Positions 7,989-16,499 of a stretch of DNA of 64,000 bases are shown in pieces. Below the pieces are notes generated by a model, which saw nothing but the letters and a program-made list of their open reading frames with translations, was not told where the DNA came from and made no database searches. Source of the stretch: Bradyrhizobium sp. CCBAU 53340 (GTDB lineage Bacteria > Pseudomonadota > Alphaproteobacteria > Rhizobiales > Xanthobacteraceae); contig NZ_CP030055.1 in the NCBI RefSeq assembly GCF_015291645.1, positions 5,642,001 to 5,706,000 on the forward strand. Direction: 5' to 3'. Position 1 is the first letter of the stretch, and the number at the start of each line of letters is the position of its first letter. The position numbers and the translations under genes were made by a program.

Positions 7989-9205
7989 GGTGAATGCCGC
8001 CCTGTAGCCGCGCGGCCGCGATCGCCAGCAATCCGACGCCTGCAACCGCCCAGCAGGCGACCGGCGCCCAGTGCAGCAGCGGCGCGTATTCGGGGATCTT
8101 TTGCAGACCGCCGGCGACTGCCGCCATCCGCGCGAAGGTGCCTAGCGCCAGTGCGGAGAAGACGAGGCCCGTCACCTTGCCTTCCGCACCGGTCGAGCCG
8201 ATCGCAAGCGCAGCCGAGATGGCGCTCATCAGCATGCAGCCCCACGCAGCTCCGGCGAGGAACTGCGCGGCAACAAGCGCGTTGAGGCTGCCGGCGAATT
8301 CCCCCGCGGCGATCGCGAGCGCACCGAACAGTCCCGCCGCCCCCATCACGATCAAGCCACCGCGATGCTTGACGACGAGGCTCGCCGGAAACATCGCGAT
8401 ATTGAAGCCGATCCAGAACACCGGCATCAGCCATGCCAGCTCATCGGGCTTGGCAAAGCGCAGATAGAGCGGCGCACTGTTCACGGCAAAGTGCAGCTGA
8501 TAGCCGAGCGCCAGCGCGATCGTCGCGACGATGAAAATGATCGAAATCATGCCGAGCGGCTTTGCCGCCTGATCGGACGCCGGCGGCGCATCCTGCGCAA
8601 CATCATGTTCGATCCGCGACAGCCCGAGCGCCGTGAGCAGCACCACCACGCTGGAGATCACGAACGGCAACCGCGCATCGTGCTCGCGCAGCACGACGCC
8701 GAGATAGGGCGAGATTGCGCCGGCGACGCCATATCCGAGCATCGCGACCGCCGCGAGAAACGGCACTTGCGGCTTGGCGCGGTATTTTCCGAGCAGGGTC
8801 AGCGGCGGCGCGCGCAGCGCCGACGAGGTGACCGCCCAGATCACGATCAATGCGATGAACCAGACTTGCGCGGCGCTGCCCGCTCCGGCAACGAAGGGCA
8901 GCGCGACAAACGCAGCGCAGGAGATCGCGGTCACCCCCCCCAACGAACAGGCCGAGCCTGCCGGCATAGGGCGCAAGTCTGTCGGCTGCGATCCCCATCG
9001 CGGTGTCGGCGATGGTGAAGATGGCCTGGTCCAGCATCAGGATGAGGATGACGGCGGATGGCGCGATGCCGACCTCGGCGGCGAGCCTTGGCAGGTAGAT
9101 GACGTAGGTCGTCCAGCCCAGCGTGAACACCAGTTGCAGCACGGCCAGATAAAGGCCCGTGCGATTGGCCGTTCCGGCGTCCGTCGAGAGCTGAGCTGTC
9201 GTCAT
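7966..9205 (-). pseudogene. MFS transporter split by a frameshift in an 8-base G run
   Basis: Two reverse frames together make one ordinary 12-helix major facilitator of about 412 aa. The first 90 residues (from 9205, MTTAQLSTDAGTANRTGLYL) end at AGRLGLFVGG. The rest reads VTAISCAAFVALPFVAG onward in the neighbouring frame to the stop at 7966. The switch falls exactly in a run of eight C on the + strand (8934-8941); seven would restore one reading frame. This may be a sequencing or assembly error, phase variation, or true inactivation. The 3' end overlaps the convergent TPP-enzyme gene by 23 bp. The substrate is unknown, though an aromatic acid is possible from context. Confidence 0.82.
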
Positions 9206-9257
9206 GTCGCCGCCTCCCCCGCTTGCAGCTTAGCCGAGCGAGGCCCGCGAGAAAACG

Positions 9258-9911
9258 TCAGCGCGTGCGGCGGAAGGTCAAATTGATCCTGATGCGGCCG
9301 AGCAGCGCATGCTCGCCGTCCGCGAGTGGCGCCACGCCGTGATAGGCGAGCCGTGATGGGCCGCCCCAGACCACGACATCGCCATGCACAAGCCGGAAGC
9401 GCCGAGGCTTGTCGCTGCGCGCCAGACCGCCGAACAGGAAGGTCGCGGGCAGGCCGAGCGAGACCGAGACGATCGGCGCCGAGTAATCCAGCTCGTCCTT
9501 GTCCTGATGCAGCGACAGCCGGGTGCCGGGCTCGTAGCGGTTGACCAGGCAGGCATCGGGGGCGAAGTCTTGAAAGCCGCCCTGCTCCGCGGCGCGGCGG
9601 GCCAGATCACGCAGCACCGGCGGCATCGCCGGCCACGGCGCGCCGGTTTTGGGATCGATGGGATCATAGCGATAGCCGGTGTGATCGGTGATCCAGCCGC
9701 GCTCACCGCAATTGGTCATCGCCACCGACATCAAATGGCCGCCGGGCGTGGTCATGCGGCGGAACGGCGATTGTGCCACGATGGCGCGAACGGCTTCGAT
9801 CAGCTCGCGCTCGATCGCCCTGACGAAGCCGCGCAACAGCACGGCGCCGTCGGCGATCTCCTCGCGCGACGGCTGGGCCTCGGCAACGCTGTCGAACAGA
9901 TCAGCCGTCAA
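9258..9911 (-). CDS. alkB: DNA repair dioxygenase AlkB
   Basis: 217 aa Fe(II)/2-oxoglutarate dioxygenase of normal AlkB length. Iron ligands: His135 and Asp137 in SLHQDKDE and His191 in RLAYHGVA. Arg208 and Arg214 (R-x5-R in RINLTFRR) fit the 2-oxoglutarate and base-flip positions. MTNCGERGWITDHTGYRYD is a typical AlkB substrate-side segment. It removes methyl groups from 1-methyladenine and 3-methylcytosine. The start is a TTG with GGAG just upstream; an in-frame stop lies a few codons further up, so no longer ATG start exists. It lies 9 bp after the next oxygenase gene. Confidence 0.93.
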   Translation of the reverse strand: MTADLFDSVAEAQPSREEIADGAVLLRGFVRAIERELIEAVRAIVAQSPFRRMTTPGGHLMSVAMTNCGERGWITDHTGYRYDPIDPKTGAPWPAMPPVLRDLARRAAEQGGFQDFAPDACLVNRYEPGTRLSLHQDKDELDYSAPIVSVSLGLPATFLFGGLARSDKPRRFRLVHGDVVVWGGPSRLAYHGVAPLADGEHALLGRIRINLTFRRTR

Positions 9912-9920
9912 TGGCTCCGC

Positions 9921-10667
9921 TCATTTGGCATCATGAAAGATCACACCCACCGTATGGCGCTGGCCGGACCTGATCCGGCTGACACCATGACGGAGATTAA
10001 CGCGGTAGGTGCCGCGTGTCCCCTGCACCGGCCGGTGATGCACAGCGAAGGCGACGGCGTCGCCCTGCATGAGGGGAACGACCTCAGCGCGGGATTGCAT
10101 GCGCGGACGTTGTTCCGTCAGCACGAACTCGCCGCCGGTGAAGTCGCGCCCCGGCTCGGACAAGAGGATCGCGACCTGGAGCGGGAACACGTGCTCGCCG
10201 TAGAGATCCTGATGCAGACAGTTGAAATCGCCGGCCTCGTATTGCAGCAGCAACGGCGTCGGCCGCGCCTGCCCCGCCTCGTGACAGCGCTTCAGGAACG
10301 CCGCGTGGCTTGCGGGATAACGGATGTCGATCCCCATCGCCTCGTTCCAACTGTTAGCGACGCCTTGCAGATGCGCGTAGAGAGCCGGACGCAGCTCCGC
10401 GATCACATCGGGCAGCGGATAGGAGAAATATTTGTACTCGCCGCGGCCAAAGCCGTGGCGGCCCATGACGATGCGGCTGCGGAAGTGCGCATCGTCCGGA
10501 TAGAGCGCAGAGATCGTGCGGCATTGGTCCGGCGTGAGCAGGCCCTTGAGGACGGCGCAGCCTTGGGAATCGAGCTCGGCCGTGATCTCAGGCCACGGGA
10601 GCATGTCGACATGGGTAGCGAGCTCAGTTCCAGCGTCGGATGCAGCAATACGTTTGGCGATGGCCAT
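9921..10667 (-). CDS. 2OG-Fe(II) oxygenase, prolyl-hydroxylase-like
   Basis: 248 aa with a double-stranded beta-helix iron site: His152 and Asp154 in NCLHQDLYGEHV, His210/211 in FAVHHRPV, and Arg222 in TYRVNLRHGVS for 2-oxoglutarate. The FTGGEFVL segment is typical of the P4H-like branch. Its substrate is unknown. It is transcribed with alkB (9 bp apart), so a role in damage repair or in modifying a translation or repair protein is possible but only inferred from the pairing. Confidence 0.82.
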   Translation of the reverse strand: MAIAKRIAASDAGTELATHVDMLPWPEITAELDSQGCAVLKGLLTPDQCRTISALYPDDAHFRSRIVMGRHGFGRGEYKYFSYPLPDVIAELRPALYAHLQGVANSWNEAMGIDIRYPASHAAFLKRCHEAGQARPTPLLLQYEAGDFNCLHQDLYGEHVFPLQVAILLSEPGRDFTGGEFVLTEQRPRMQSRAEVVPLMQGDAVAFAVHHRPVQGTRGTYRVNLRHGVSRIRSGQRHTVGVIFHDAK

Positions 10668-10686
10668 AGCGATATCCTATCCACAT

Positions 10687-10809
10687 CGTCATTCCGGGGC
10701 GCGACGCACTCGCGAGCTATGATGCGCAATTGCGCATCTGAGAATCCATAACCACGATCGGGAGTATGGATTCCGGGCTCGCGCCAAGAGGCGCGCCCCG
10801 GAATGACGG
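10687..10809. repeat. Intergenic inverted repeat, family F
   Basis: The ends CGTCATTCCGGGGCGCG and CGCGCCCCGGAATGACGG are complementary and would form a long hairpin. A second nested complementarity (ATCCATAACC against AGTATGGAT) lies inside. It sits upstream of the GT51-like gene, on the far side of the oxygenase gene start. Confidence 0.75.
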
Positions 10810-10934
10810 AAGGTGGGTGTGGCAGATCGTGGCTCGAACGGCCACCCGATTTCCGTGAGGCCAACCCGCCCCAATTCCGTCCGGTTCCACCGCGAGGTTC
10901 AACGCACCCGTCCCGCTCCCTCAGCCTGCACCCG

Positions 10935-11693
10935 ATGCGCAGATTTCTCGTCATTTCCGCCAAGACGGTGCTTGCCCTGGTCTCGCTCGCGGTCATAGGC
11001 CTGCTGGCCATCTCCGCCTGGCTGGTCTGGCACTACGGTTACAGCTTCGGACTTCCGACCGAAGCCCAGCTCGCAGCGGTTTCATCGACGGGCTCGGCGT
11101 GCAGGACCGATCCCGGGCGCACCACCATTCCCCTCGCCGATATGCCGCCCCTGCTCCGGGACGCCGTGATCGCCTATGAGCAGCCTGACTTCTACGATAC
11201 CTGGTCGTTGAATCCGATCGCCGAGATCGCGTTGGGTCTGGGCACCGGCCGCGGCCCAAGACCGTTCGGAATCATACAATCTGTCGCGCACTGCCTAAGA
11301 TTGCTTAATCCGGGGAATGACCGGCAGATCGATCCGATCGCCACGATCTACTTCATGCAGCGCGTCACCCGCAGCTTGTCCCGTAACAGGATCCTCGAGA
11401 TCTATCTCAATGAAGGCTATCTGGGCCGCGATGCCTATGGCATGGCAGCCGGGGCGGAGGCCTATTTTGGCAAGCCGCTCGCGGACCTCGATATCGACGA
11501 AATCGCGTTCCTCATGACGCGCGCACGACGGCCATATCCCAGTCGAACATTCGATACGGACTCGCGAAACCACGCCATCGATCGGATGCAGACGGCCGGA
11601 TTGATCAGCGATGCCCAGGCGGCAGCGGCCAAGAGCCGGCCGCTGCTCCTCAAGGACGTGCCAGGCGCGCAAGCCAGGCCGATCAACCAATGA
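10935..11693 (+). CDS. GT51 transglycosylase-like membrane protein with degenerate active site
   Basis: 252 aa. An N-terminal membrane anchor spans about residues 5-32, followed by a periplasmic GT51-like domain. The third and later motifs are good: SLSRNRILEIYLNEGYLG, then YGMAAGAEAYFGKPL and DEIAFLMTRARRP. The first catalytic motif, usually ED-x2-F-x2-HxG, reads YEQPDFYDTW with Glu82 but no His. The usual GGSTITQQ motif is replaced by GPRPFGIIQSVAHC. It may be a weak or non-catalytic relative of monofunctional peptidoglycan glycosyltransferases. Start chosen at the ATG just before the membrane segment; the upstream frame lies in repeat DNA. Confidence 0.68.
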   Translation: MRRFLVISAKTVLALVSLAVIGLLAISAWLVWHYGYSFGLPTEAQLAAVSSTGSACRTDPGRTTIPLADMPPLLRDAVIAYEQPDFYDTWSLNPIAEIALGLGTGRGPRPFGIIQSVAHCLRLLNPGNDRQIDPIATIYFMQRVTRSLSRNRILEIYLNEGYLGRDAYGMAAGAEAYFGKPLADLDIDEIAFLMTRARRPYPSRTFDTDSRNHAIDRMQTAGLISDAQAAAAKSRPLLLKDVPGAQARPINQ

Positions 11694-11702
11694 CGACGCC
11701 GG

Positions 11703-12389
11703 TCAGCCCCGCACCGGCAGCGTGACCACGTCGTAGCCGTGCTTGATCGTCCGCTTCAGCACCGGGTCTTCCAGCTCGAACTCGAAGCGCTCCGCGGGCC
11801 GGATGCCGCCCTTGGCAGCAAATGTGCCGCCGAACATGGCGCAGCCGTCGGGGAATTTGCCGCCCGCAAAGCCGCGCGCGATGAGGTCGTCGACCGGCAG
11901 CATCGCGTCCAGCGTGCCCTCCTGGTAGAGCACGCGCTCGCCCTTGATGGTGGCATAGGAACGCAGGATCATCTTGTCCCAATGGCCGACGACGTCTTCG
12001 AGCTCCCATAGCGTCGAGGCGATCGGCTTGTCGCACATCTGCTTGGACACCGTGACATTGTAGGCCTCGACCTTGCGGTCGGTGTGGTCGGAGCCGCAGC
12101 CGACGAAGACGCGGCCCTGCCAGCCGATCAGGACGAACTCGACCTCGCCCGAGGAATCGCCGCCGGTGCATTCGATGCTGTCTTCCTGCGTCAGCCGCCG
12201 CGCCGAGGCGCGGTAGTAGATCGGCGTCGAGGCCGGCGGGGCGATGCCCATCTCCTGCAGCTCGGCGATGTGCTTGTCGCGCGCGACGGGATCGCGACCG
12301 GTCCAGCCGGCGATAACCATCTGGTCGATCGCCAAGGTCAGCGGCGTGGTGGTGTCCTGAGCGTCGACGGTGAATGTGAGGTCAAACAC
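11703..12389 (-). CDS. DUF2848 family protein
   Basis: 228 aa. The protein matches what I recall of DUF2848 (segments IYYRASARRLTQEDSIECTG, SSGEVEFVLI, VGCGSDHTDRKVEAY, MFGGTFAAKGGIRPAERFEFEL), a family distantly like fumarylacetoacetate hydrolases. No reaction is established to my knowledge. Start chosen at GTG (12389) because GGAGG lies 9 nt upstream and the GTGTTTGA overlap with the amidase stop suggests coupling; the longer frame would need a TTG at 12422. It may act with the amidase on the same amide or acid substrate. Confidence 0.72.
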   Translation of the reverse strand: MFDLTFTVDAQDTTTPLTLAIDQMVIAGWTGRDPVARDKHIAELQEMGIAPPASTPIYYRASARRLTQEDSIECTGGDSSGEVEFVLIGWQGRVFVGCGSDHTDRKVEAYNVTVSKQMCDKPIASTLWELEDVVGHWDKMILRSYATIKGERVLYQEGTLDAMLPVDDLIARGFAGGKFPDGCAMFGGTFAAKGGIRPAERFEFELEDPVLKRTIKHGYDVVTLPVRG

Positions 12390-13731
12390 GAATGACGGCC
12401 TCCATGCCGGCGGCAAGTTCAAAGATGCGGCGATCGGAGCCGCCCGCGCCCGCCAGCATCAGGCCGACGGGAACGTCGCCCTCGCGATGGGCGGGCAGCG
12501 AGATGGCGCAGCCGTCGATCATGTTGATCAGCGTGCAATTGCGCAGCGCGCGAAGGTTTTGCGTCGTGAAGGCCTTGTCGTCGGCGAGATCGGCGATCTT
12601 CGGCGGTGTGTTGGCGGTGGTCGGCAGCAGCAGCGCGTCATAGGGCGCGATGTGCGCATTGACGCGGGCGATCAGCGAGCGGCGCTCGTTGAGGAGATCG
12701 ATGTAATCGGCCGCGCTCTGCGCCTCGCCGCGCATGATGCGGACCAACACGCGGGGGTCGTAGACATCGCCCTTGGAGGTGATGAGGTAACGGTGCCAGG
12801 CATAGCTCTCGGAAGCGGCAAAGCCGCCCTTGGCGTTCATCGGACCGATGTCGTGGAATTCCGCCATCTCGATGCGCTCGATGATGGCGCCGTGATCGGC
12901 GAGCGATTTCAGTGCGCGCTCGAAGGTCGCGGCAACCTCTGCATCGAGGTCGTCGAGCGCGATCGTGGTCGGCACGGCGAGCCGCGTGCCCTTCACCGGA
13001 CGTGGCCTCGGCGCCGTGATCGGCTCGTTGGCGAGCACCGCATCGAGAATGGCACAACAGCTGACCGATCGCGCCAGGGGGCCGATACTGTCGAGCGAGA
13101 AGGACAGCGGCACCGAGCCGTCGAGCGGCACACGCCGCTGCGTCGGCTTGTAGCCAACGATGCCGTTATAGGCCGCGGGAATGCGGCAGGAGCCGCCGGT
13201 GTCGGTGCCGAGCGCACCATGCGCCATGCCGTCGAGCACGGAGACCGCAGCGCCCGAGGACGAGCCGCCGGGCACGTGGCCCTCGGCCCGGTTCCAGCCA
13301 CCCTTCGGCGTGCCGTAATGCGGATTGATGCCGATGCCGGAATAGGCGAACTCGGTCATGTTGGTGCGCCCGATCACGACAAAGCCGGCCTTGCGCAGCC
13401 GCGCCACCGTCGCGGCATCCTGTTCGGCCGGCGAGGAATCGTCGAGCGCGCGGGAGCCGGCGCGCGTCACCTGGCCCTTGATGTCGAAGAGGTCCTTGAT
13501 CGAGACCGGGATACCGGCATAGCGCGACGGCGCAGCCTTGGCCTTGCGCAAGCCGTCCATCGCGTCCGCCGCCGCGAGCGCAGCGTCCTTGTCGACATGG
13601 ATGAAGGTGCGCTGGCCCTCGCCTGAGGGGTCGGCGATCCTGGCGATGCAGGCCTCGACCAGTTTTCGGGAGGTGGTGCGGCCGCTTTCGAGGTCCTCGG
13701 CGAGCTTCGCCAGTGTCGGGAAATCGGGCAT
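12382..13731 (-). CDS. Amidase (amidase-signature family)
   Basis: 449 aa. The Ser-cisSer-Lys catalytic triad is clear: Lys79 in GIPVSIKDLFD, the cis-Ser in VPGGSSSGAAV (about 158) and nucleophile Ser181 in GTDTGGSCRIPAA. The enzyme hydrolyses an amide to acid and ammonia in the cytoplasm. Because neither a GatB nor a GatC gene is beside it, it is probably catabolic and not the tRNA amidotransferase subunit GatA. It is translationally coupled to the DUF2848 gene, which suggests a two-gene operon. The substrate is not predictable. Confidence 0.86.
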   Translation of the reverse strand: MPDFPTLAKLAEDLESGRTTSRKLVEACIARIADPSGEGQRTFIHVDKDAALAAADAMDGLRKAKAAPSRYAGIPVSIKDLFDIKGQVTRAGSRALDDSSPAEQDAATVARLRKAGFVVIGRTNMTEFAYSGIGINPHYGTPKGGWNRAEGHVPGGSSSGAAVSVLDGMAHGALGTDTGGSCRIPAAYNGIVGYKPTQRRVPLDGSVPLSFSLDSIGPLARSVSCCAILDAVLANEPITAPRPRPVKGTRLAVPTTIALDDLDAEVAATFERALKSLADHGAIIERIEMAEFHDIGPMNAKGGFAASESYAWHRYLITSKGDVYDPRVLVRIMRGEAQSAADYIDLLNERRSLIARVNAHIAPYDALLLPTTANTPPKIADLADDKAFTTQNLRALRNCTLINMIDGCAISLPAHREGDVPVGLMLAGAGGSDRRIFELAAGMEAVIRV

Positions 13732-13747
13732 GTCTGTCTCACGGAAT

Positions 13748-13761
13748 ATTGCGCGCGCAAT
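13748..13761. promoter_or_regulatory. Perfect 14-bp palindrome between divergent genes
   Basis: ATTGCGCGCGCAAT is self-complementary. It lies 17 bp upstream of the amidase start, in the 176-bp gap to the divergent OB-fold gene, where a regulator of either operon could bind. No regulator gene is adjacent, so the role is inferred. Confidence 0.4.
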
Positions 13762-13907
13762 CTATAGCGCCGGCGCAGTTCGACACAAGCATTGTGCGCA
13801 TGATGGCATGCATGCTGCCGGCTGGACCGTTGACGCACGATAGCCGATTGTCGCATCAAGTTCGAAACAGGCGAGTGTAAAGCCTGTCCTTTGGGAGGTT
13901 TTCCGAG

Positions 13908-14321
13908 ATGGCCGAACCGCAGCGCGCGCGACCAAAACCGACACCGGAAACCCAGCATTTCTGGGACGGCACGAAGGTAGGCGAATTGCGCCTGCAGCGC
14001 TGCGATGGCTGCGCGCATGTCTATTTTCCGCCGCGCCCGTTCTGTCCCTCCTGCGCCTCGCGCAAGGTCTCTGTCTTCAAGGCGAGCGGCAAGGGTTTCC
14101 TCTACAGCTACGTGATCAACCACCGCCCGGCCGCGCCGGGCTTCACGCCGCCTTACGCGATCGCCGTGGTCGAGCTCGACGAGGGGCCGCGGATGATGAG
14201 CAACATCATCGATTGCCCGCAAACGCCCGAAGCGCTCGAGCTCGACATGAAGCTCGAGGTCGCGTTCCAAGAGCTGGACGACAAGATCACCCTCCCCGTC
14301 TTCCGTCCGGCGAAGGGGTAG
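13908..14321 (+). CDS. Zn-ribbon/OB-fold (DUF35) protein, thiolase partner
   Basis: 137 aa. The N-terminal zinc ribbon has four Cys in two pairs (CDGC at about 34-37 and CPSC at about 48-51). An OB-fold follows (GKGFLYSYVINHRPA, PYAIAVVELDEGPRMMSNI). Proteins of this type form complexes with thiolase-fold enzymes, for example in steroid side-chain retro-aldol reactions, and help bind acyl-CoA. The thiolase gene begins 3 bp downstream, which fits. A good ribosome site (GGGAGG) precedes the ATG. Confidence 0.88.
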   Translation: MAEPQRARPKPTPETQHFWDGTKVGELRLQRCDGCAHVYFPPRPFCPSCASRKVSVFKASGKGFLYSYVINHRPAAPGFTPPYAIAVVELDEGPRMMSNIIDCPQTPEALELDMKLEVAFQELDDKITLPVFRPAKG

Positions 14322-14324
14322 ACC

Positions 14325-15464
14325 ATGCGCAAGAACCAGGTTGCCGTCGTCGGCGCGGCCGAGACCACCGAGCTCGGAATCATCCCCAACGCCTCGCAGC
14401 TCCAGCTTCACGCGGATGCAGCACTCAATGCCATCGCCGATGCCGGACTGAAGCTCTCCGACATCGACGGCTTTGCCACGGCGGTCGAGACGCCGCAGCA
14501 GGTCTGCCACTATCTCGGCATCAAGCCGACCTGGGTGGACGGCACCTCGGTCGGCGGCTGCTCCTTCATGCTGCACGTCCGTCATGCCGCGGCGGCGATC
14601 GAGGCCGGCCTGTGCAAGACCGTGCTGATCACGCATGCCGAGAGCGGCAAGTCGATGATCGGCAAGGCGCCACGCTCGATCCCCGCCGACAGTCTGCAGG
14701 GCCAGTTCGAAGCGCCCTATGGCGTTTACGGCCCGCCCAGCATGTTCCCGATCCCCGTGCTGCGCTTCATGAAGACCTACGGCATCACGCACGAGCAGCT
14801 CGCCTCGGTCGCCGTCGTGCAGCGCGAATGGGCCGCCAAAAATCCGCGCGCGATGATGAAGGACCCGATCACGGTCGCCGACGTGCTCAACTCGCGCATG
14901 ATCGCCTATCCGTTCCGGCTGCTGCAGTGCTGCCTCGTCACCGACGGCGGCGGCGCGCTGATCCTGACCTCGGCCGACCGCGCCAGGGATTTTCCGAAGA
15001 AGCCCGTCTACATCATGGGCACCGGCGAGAGCGTCGAGACGCCGATGGTGAGCCAGATGGAGACGTTCAATTCCTCGCGCGCCTTCAAGACCGCGGGCCC
15101 CCTCGCCTTCAAGGAGGCCGGCATCGCGCACAAGGATGTCGATCATCTCATGATCTACGATGCCTTTGCGCATCTGCCGCTGTTCGGCCTCGGCGACCTC
15201 GGCTTCATGCCGTACGAGGAAACTGGCAGGTTCATCGCCGACGGCAACACGCGGCCCGGCGGCAAGCTGCCGCTCAACACCAATGGCGGCGGGCTCTCCT
15301 ACATGCATTCGGGCATGTACGGCATGTACGCGCTCCAGGAGAGCGTGCGGCAGATGCGCGGCATTGCGCCGGCGCAGGTGCCGAACGCGAAGATTTCGGT
15401 GTGCCACGGCGTCGGCGGCATGTTCGCCGCGTCAGGCACGATCGTGTTTACGAACGAGAGGTAA
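14325..15464 (+). CDS. Thiolase-family protein (acetyl-CoA acetyltransferase-like, SCP-x type)
   Basis: 379 aa thiolase-fold protein. Segments: AVVGAAETTELGIIPNASQL at the start, then a SVGGCSFMLHVRHAAAAIEAG helix and NTNGGGLSYMHSGMYGMYAL near the end. The HGVGGMFAASGTIVF tail carries the catalytic His region. The usual active Cys of degradative thiolases is not obvious at its normal place (the region reads GGCSFM), which is common in SCP-x/Ltp2-like members. With the OB-fold partner and the SDR 5 bp downstream it forms a beta-oxidation-like operon. Confidence 0.82.
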   Translation: MRKNQVAVVGAAETTELGIIPNASQLQLHADAALNAIADAGLKLSDIDGFATAVETPQQVCHYLGIKPTWVDGTSVGGCSFMLHVRHAAAAIEAGLCKTVLITHAESGKSMIGKAPRSIPADSLQGQFEAPYGVYGPPSMFPIPVLRFMKTYGITHEQLASVAVVQREWAAKNPRAMMKDPITVADVLNSRMIAYPFRLLQCCLVTDGGGALILTSADRARDFPKKPVYIMGTGESVETPMVSQMETFNSSRAFKTAGPLAFKEAGIAHKDVDHLMIYDAFAHLPLFGLGDLGFMPYEETGRFIADGNTRPGGKLPLNTNGGGLSYMHSGMYGMYALQESVRQMRGIAPAQVPNAKISVCHGVGGMFAASGTIVFTNER

Positions 15465-15469
15465 TCGAC

Positions 15470-16384
15470 ATGAGCAAATCACTGCAGGACAAGGTCATCA
15501 TCGTCACCGGCGCAGGCCGCGGCATCGGGCGCGAGATCGCGCTGCTGTGCGCGGCCGAGGGCGCCAAGGTCGTCGTCAACGATCCCGGCGGGGCCGCCGA
15601 CGGCGCCGGTTCGAGCGCCACGCCCGCGGAGGAAGTGGTCGAGGAGATCAAGAAGCGCGGCGGCACGGCGGTTGCCAATTTCGAGTCTGTCGCGGAAGCG
15701 ATCCCCGCCAGCAAGATCGTGAAGACCGCGACCGATGCCTTCGGCAAGCTCGACGGCGTCGTCAACAATGCCGGCATTTTGCGCGACATGATCTTCCACA
15801 AGATGAGCGTGGAGGCGTTCGAGGCCGTCATCAAGGTGCATCTGATGGGCTCGTTCTATGTCAGCCACGCCGCCGCGCGCATTTTCCGCGAGCAGGAGAG
15901 CGGCTCCTTCGTCCACTTCACCTCGACCTCCGGCCTGATCGGCAATTTTGGGCAAGCCAACTATGCCGCCGCCAAGCTCGGCATCGTCGGGCTATCGAAG
16001 TCTATCGCGCTCGACATGGGCCGCTTCAACGTCCGCTCGAACTGCGTCTCGCCGTTCGCCTGGACGCGCATGATCGGCACCATCCCGACCGAGACCGAGG
16101 CGGAGAAGGCGCGCGTCGAGAAGATCAAGCAAATGGGTCCGGAGAAGATCGCGCCGATCTGCGCCTATCTGCTCTCCGATGCCGCCAAGGACGTCAGCGG
16201 TCAGATCTTTGGCGCGCGCATGAACGAGCTGTTCCTGTTCAGCCAGAACCGTCCGCTGCGTTCGGTGCATCGAAGCGAAGGCTGGACCCCGCAATCGATC
16301 GCCGATCACGGCATGCCGGCGCTGAAGGGCTCGTTCTACAAGCTCGATCGCTCGGCCGACATCTTCCCGTGGGATCCCGTCTAG
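15470..16384 (+). CDS. SDR, 3-hydroxyacyl-CoA dehydrogenase-like (MFE-2 type)
   Basis: 304 aa. The Rossmann motif VTGAGRGIGREIAL begins at about residue 12. NNAGILRD, the catalytic Ser in HFTSTSGL and Y-x3-K in NYAAAKLG are all present. The VNDPGGAADGAGSSATPAEE insert after the second strand is typical of the (3R)-hydroxyacyl-CoA dehydrogenase of peroxisomal MFE-2 proteins. The role inferred is NAD-dependent oxidation of a 3-hydroxyacyl-CoA for the neighbouring thiolase. The C-terminal tail of about 40 residues goes beyond the normal SDR core. Confidence 0.87.
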   Translation: MSKSLQDKVIIVTGAGRGIGREIALLCAAEGAKVVVNDPGGAADGAGSSATPAEEVVEEIKKRGGTAVANFESVAEAIPASKIVKTATDAFGKLDGVVNNAGILRDMIFHKMSVEAFEAVIKVHLMGSFYVSHAAARIFREQESGSFVHFTSTSGLIGNFGQANYAAAKLGIVGLSKSIALDMGRFNVRSNCVSPFAWTRMIGTIPTETEAEKARVEKIKQMGPEKIAPICAYLLSDAAKDVSGQIFGARMNELFLFSQNRPLRSVHRSEGWTPQSIADHGMPALKGSFYKLDRSADIFPWDPV

Positions 16385-16407
16385 CCGTATTTTAGCAACC
16401 CTGTGCC

Positions 16408-16438
16408 GCGATCTCTGGTTGTCTCATCCAGAGATCGC
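16408..16438 (+). terminator. Hairpin after the OB-fold/thiolase/SDR operon
   Basis: GCGATCTCTGG and CCAGAGATCGC form a perfect 11-bp stem with a 9-nt loop, 24 bp after the SDR stop. Only a short CGCTTT follows, so this is a hairpin terminator or attenuator without a strong U tract. Confidence 0.5.
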
Positions 16439-16470
16439 CCCGCTTTATGCCTGAATGCGGGCGAATGGTG

Positions 16471-16495
16471 TCCTCCCAACACAATCTTGGGAGGA
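16471..16495 (+). promoter_or_regulatory. Hairpin sequestering the ribosome binding site of the SMP-30 gene
   Basis: TCCTCCCAA (16471-16479) pairs perfectly with TTGGGAGGA (16487-16495) across a 7-nt loop. The GGGAGG Shine-Dalgarno is wholly inside the stem and the ATG follows 4 nt later, at 16500. In mRNA this would hide the ribosome site until the stem is opened by heat, a ligand, a protein or coupled translation. This is read directly from sequence; the regulatory effect is inferred. Confidence 0.6.
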
Positions 16496-16499
16496 AACC

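Noticed and set aside
14213..15469. N-terminal 419-codon extension of the MFE-2-type SDR
   Set aside because: The extension reads the thiolase gene in another frame. The SDR begins at ATG 15470, right after the thiolase stop.
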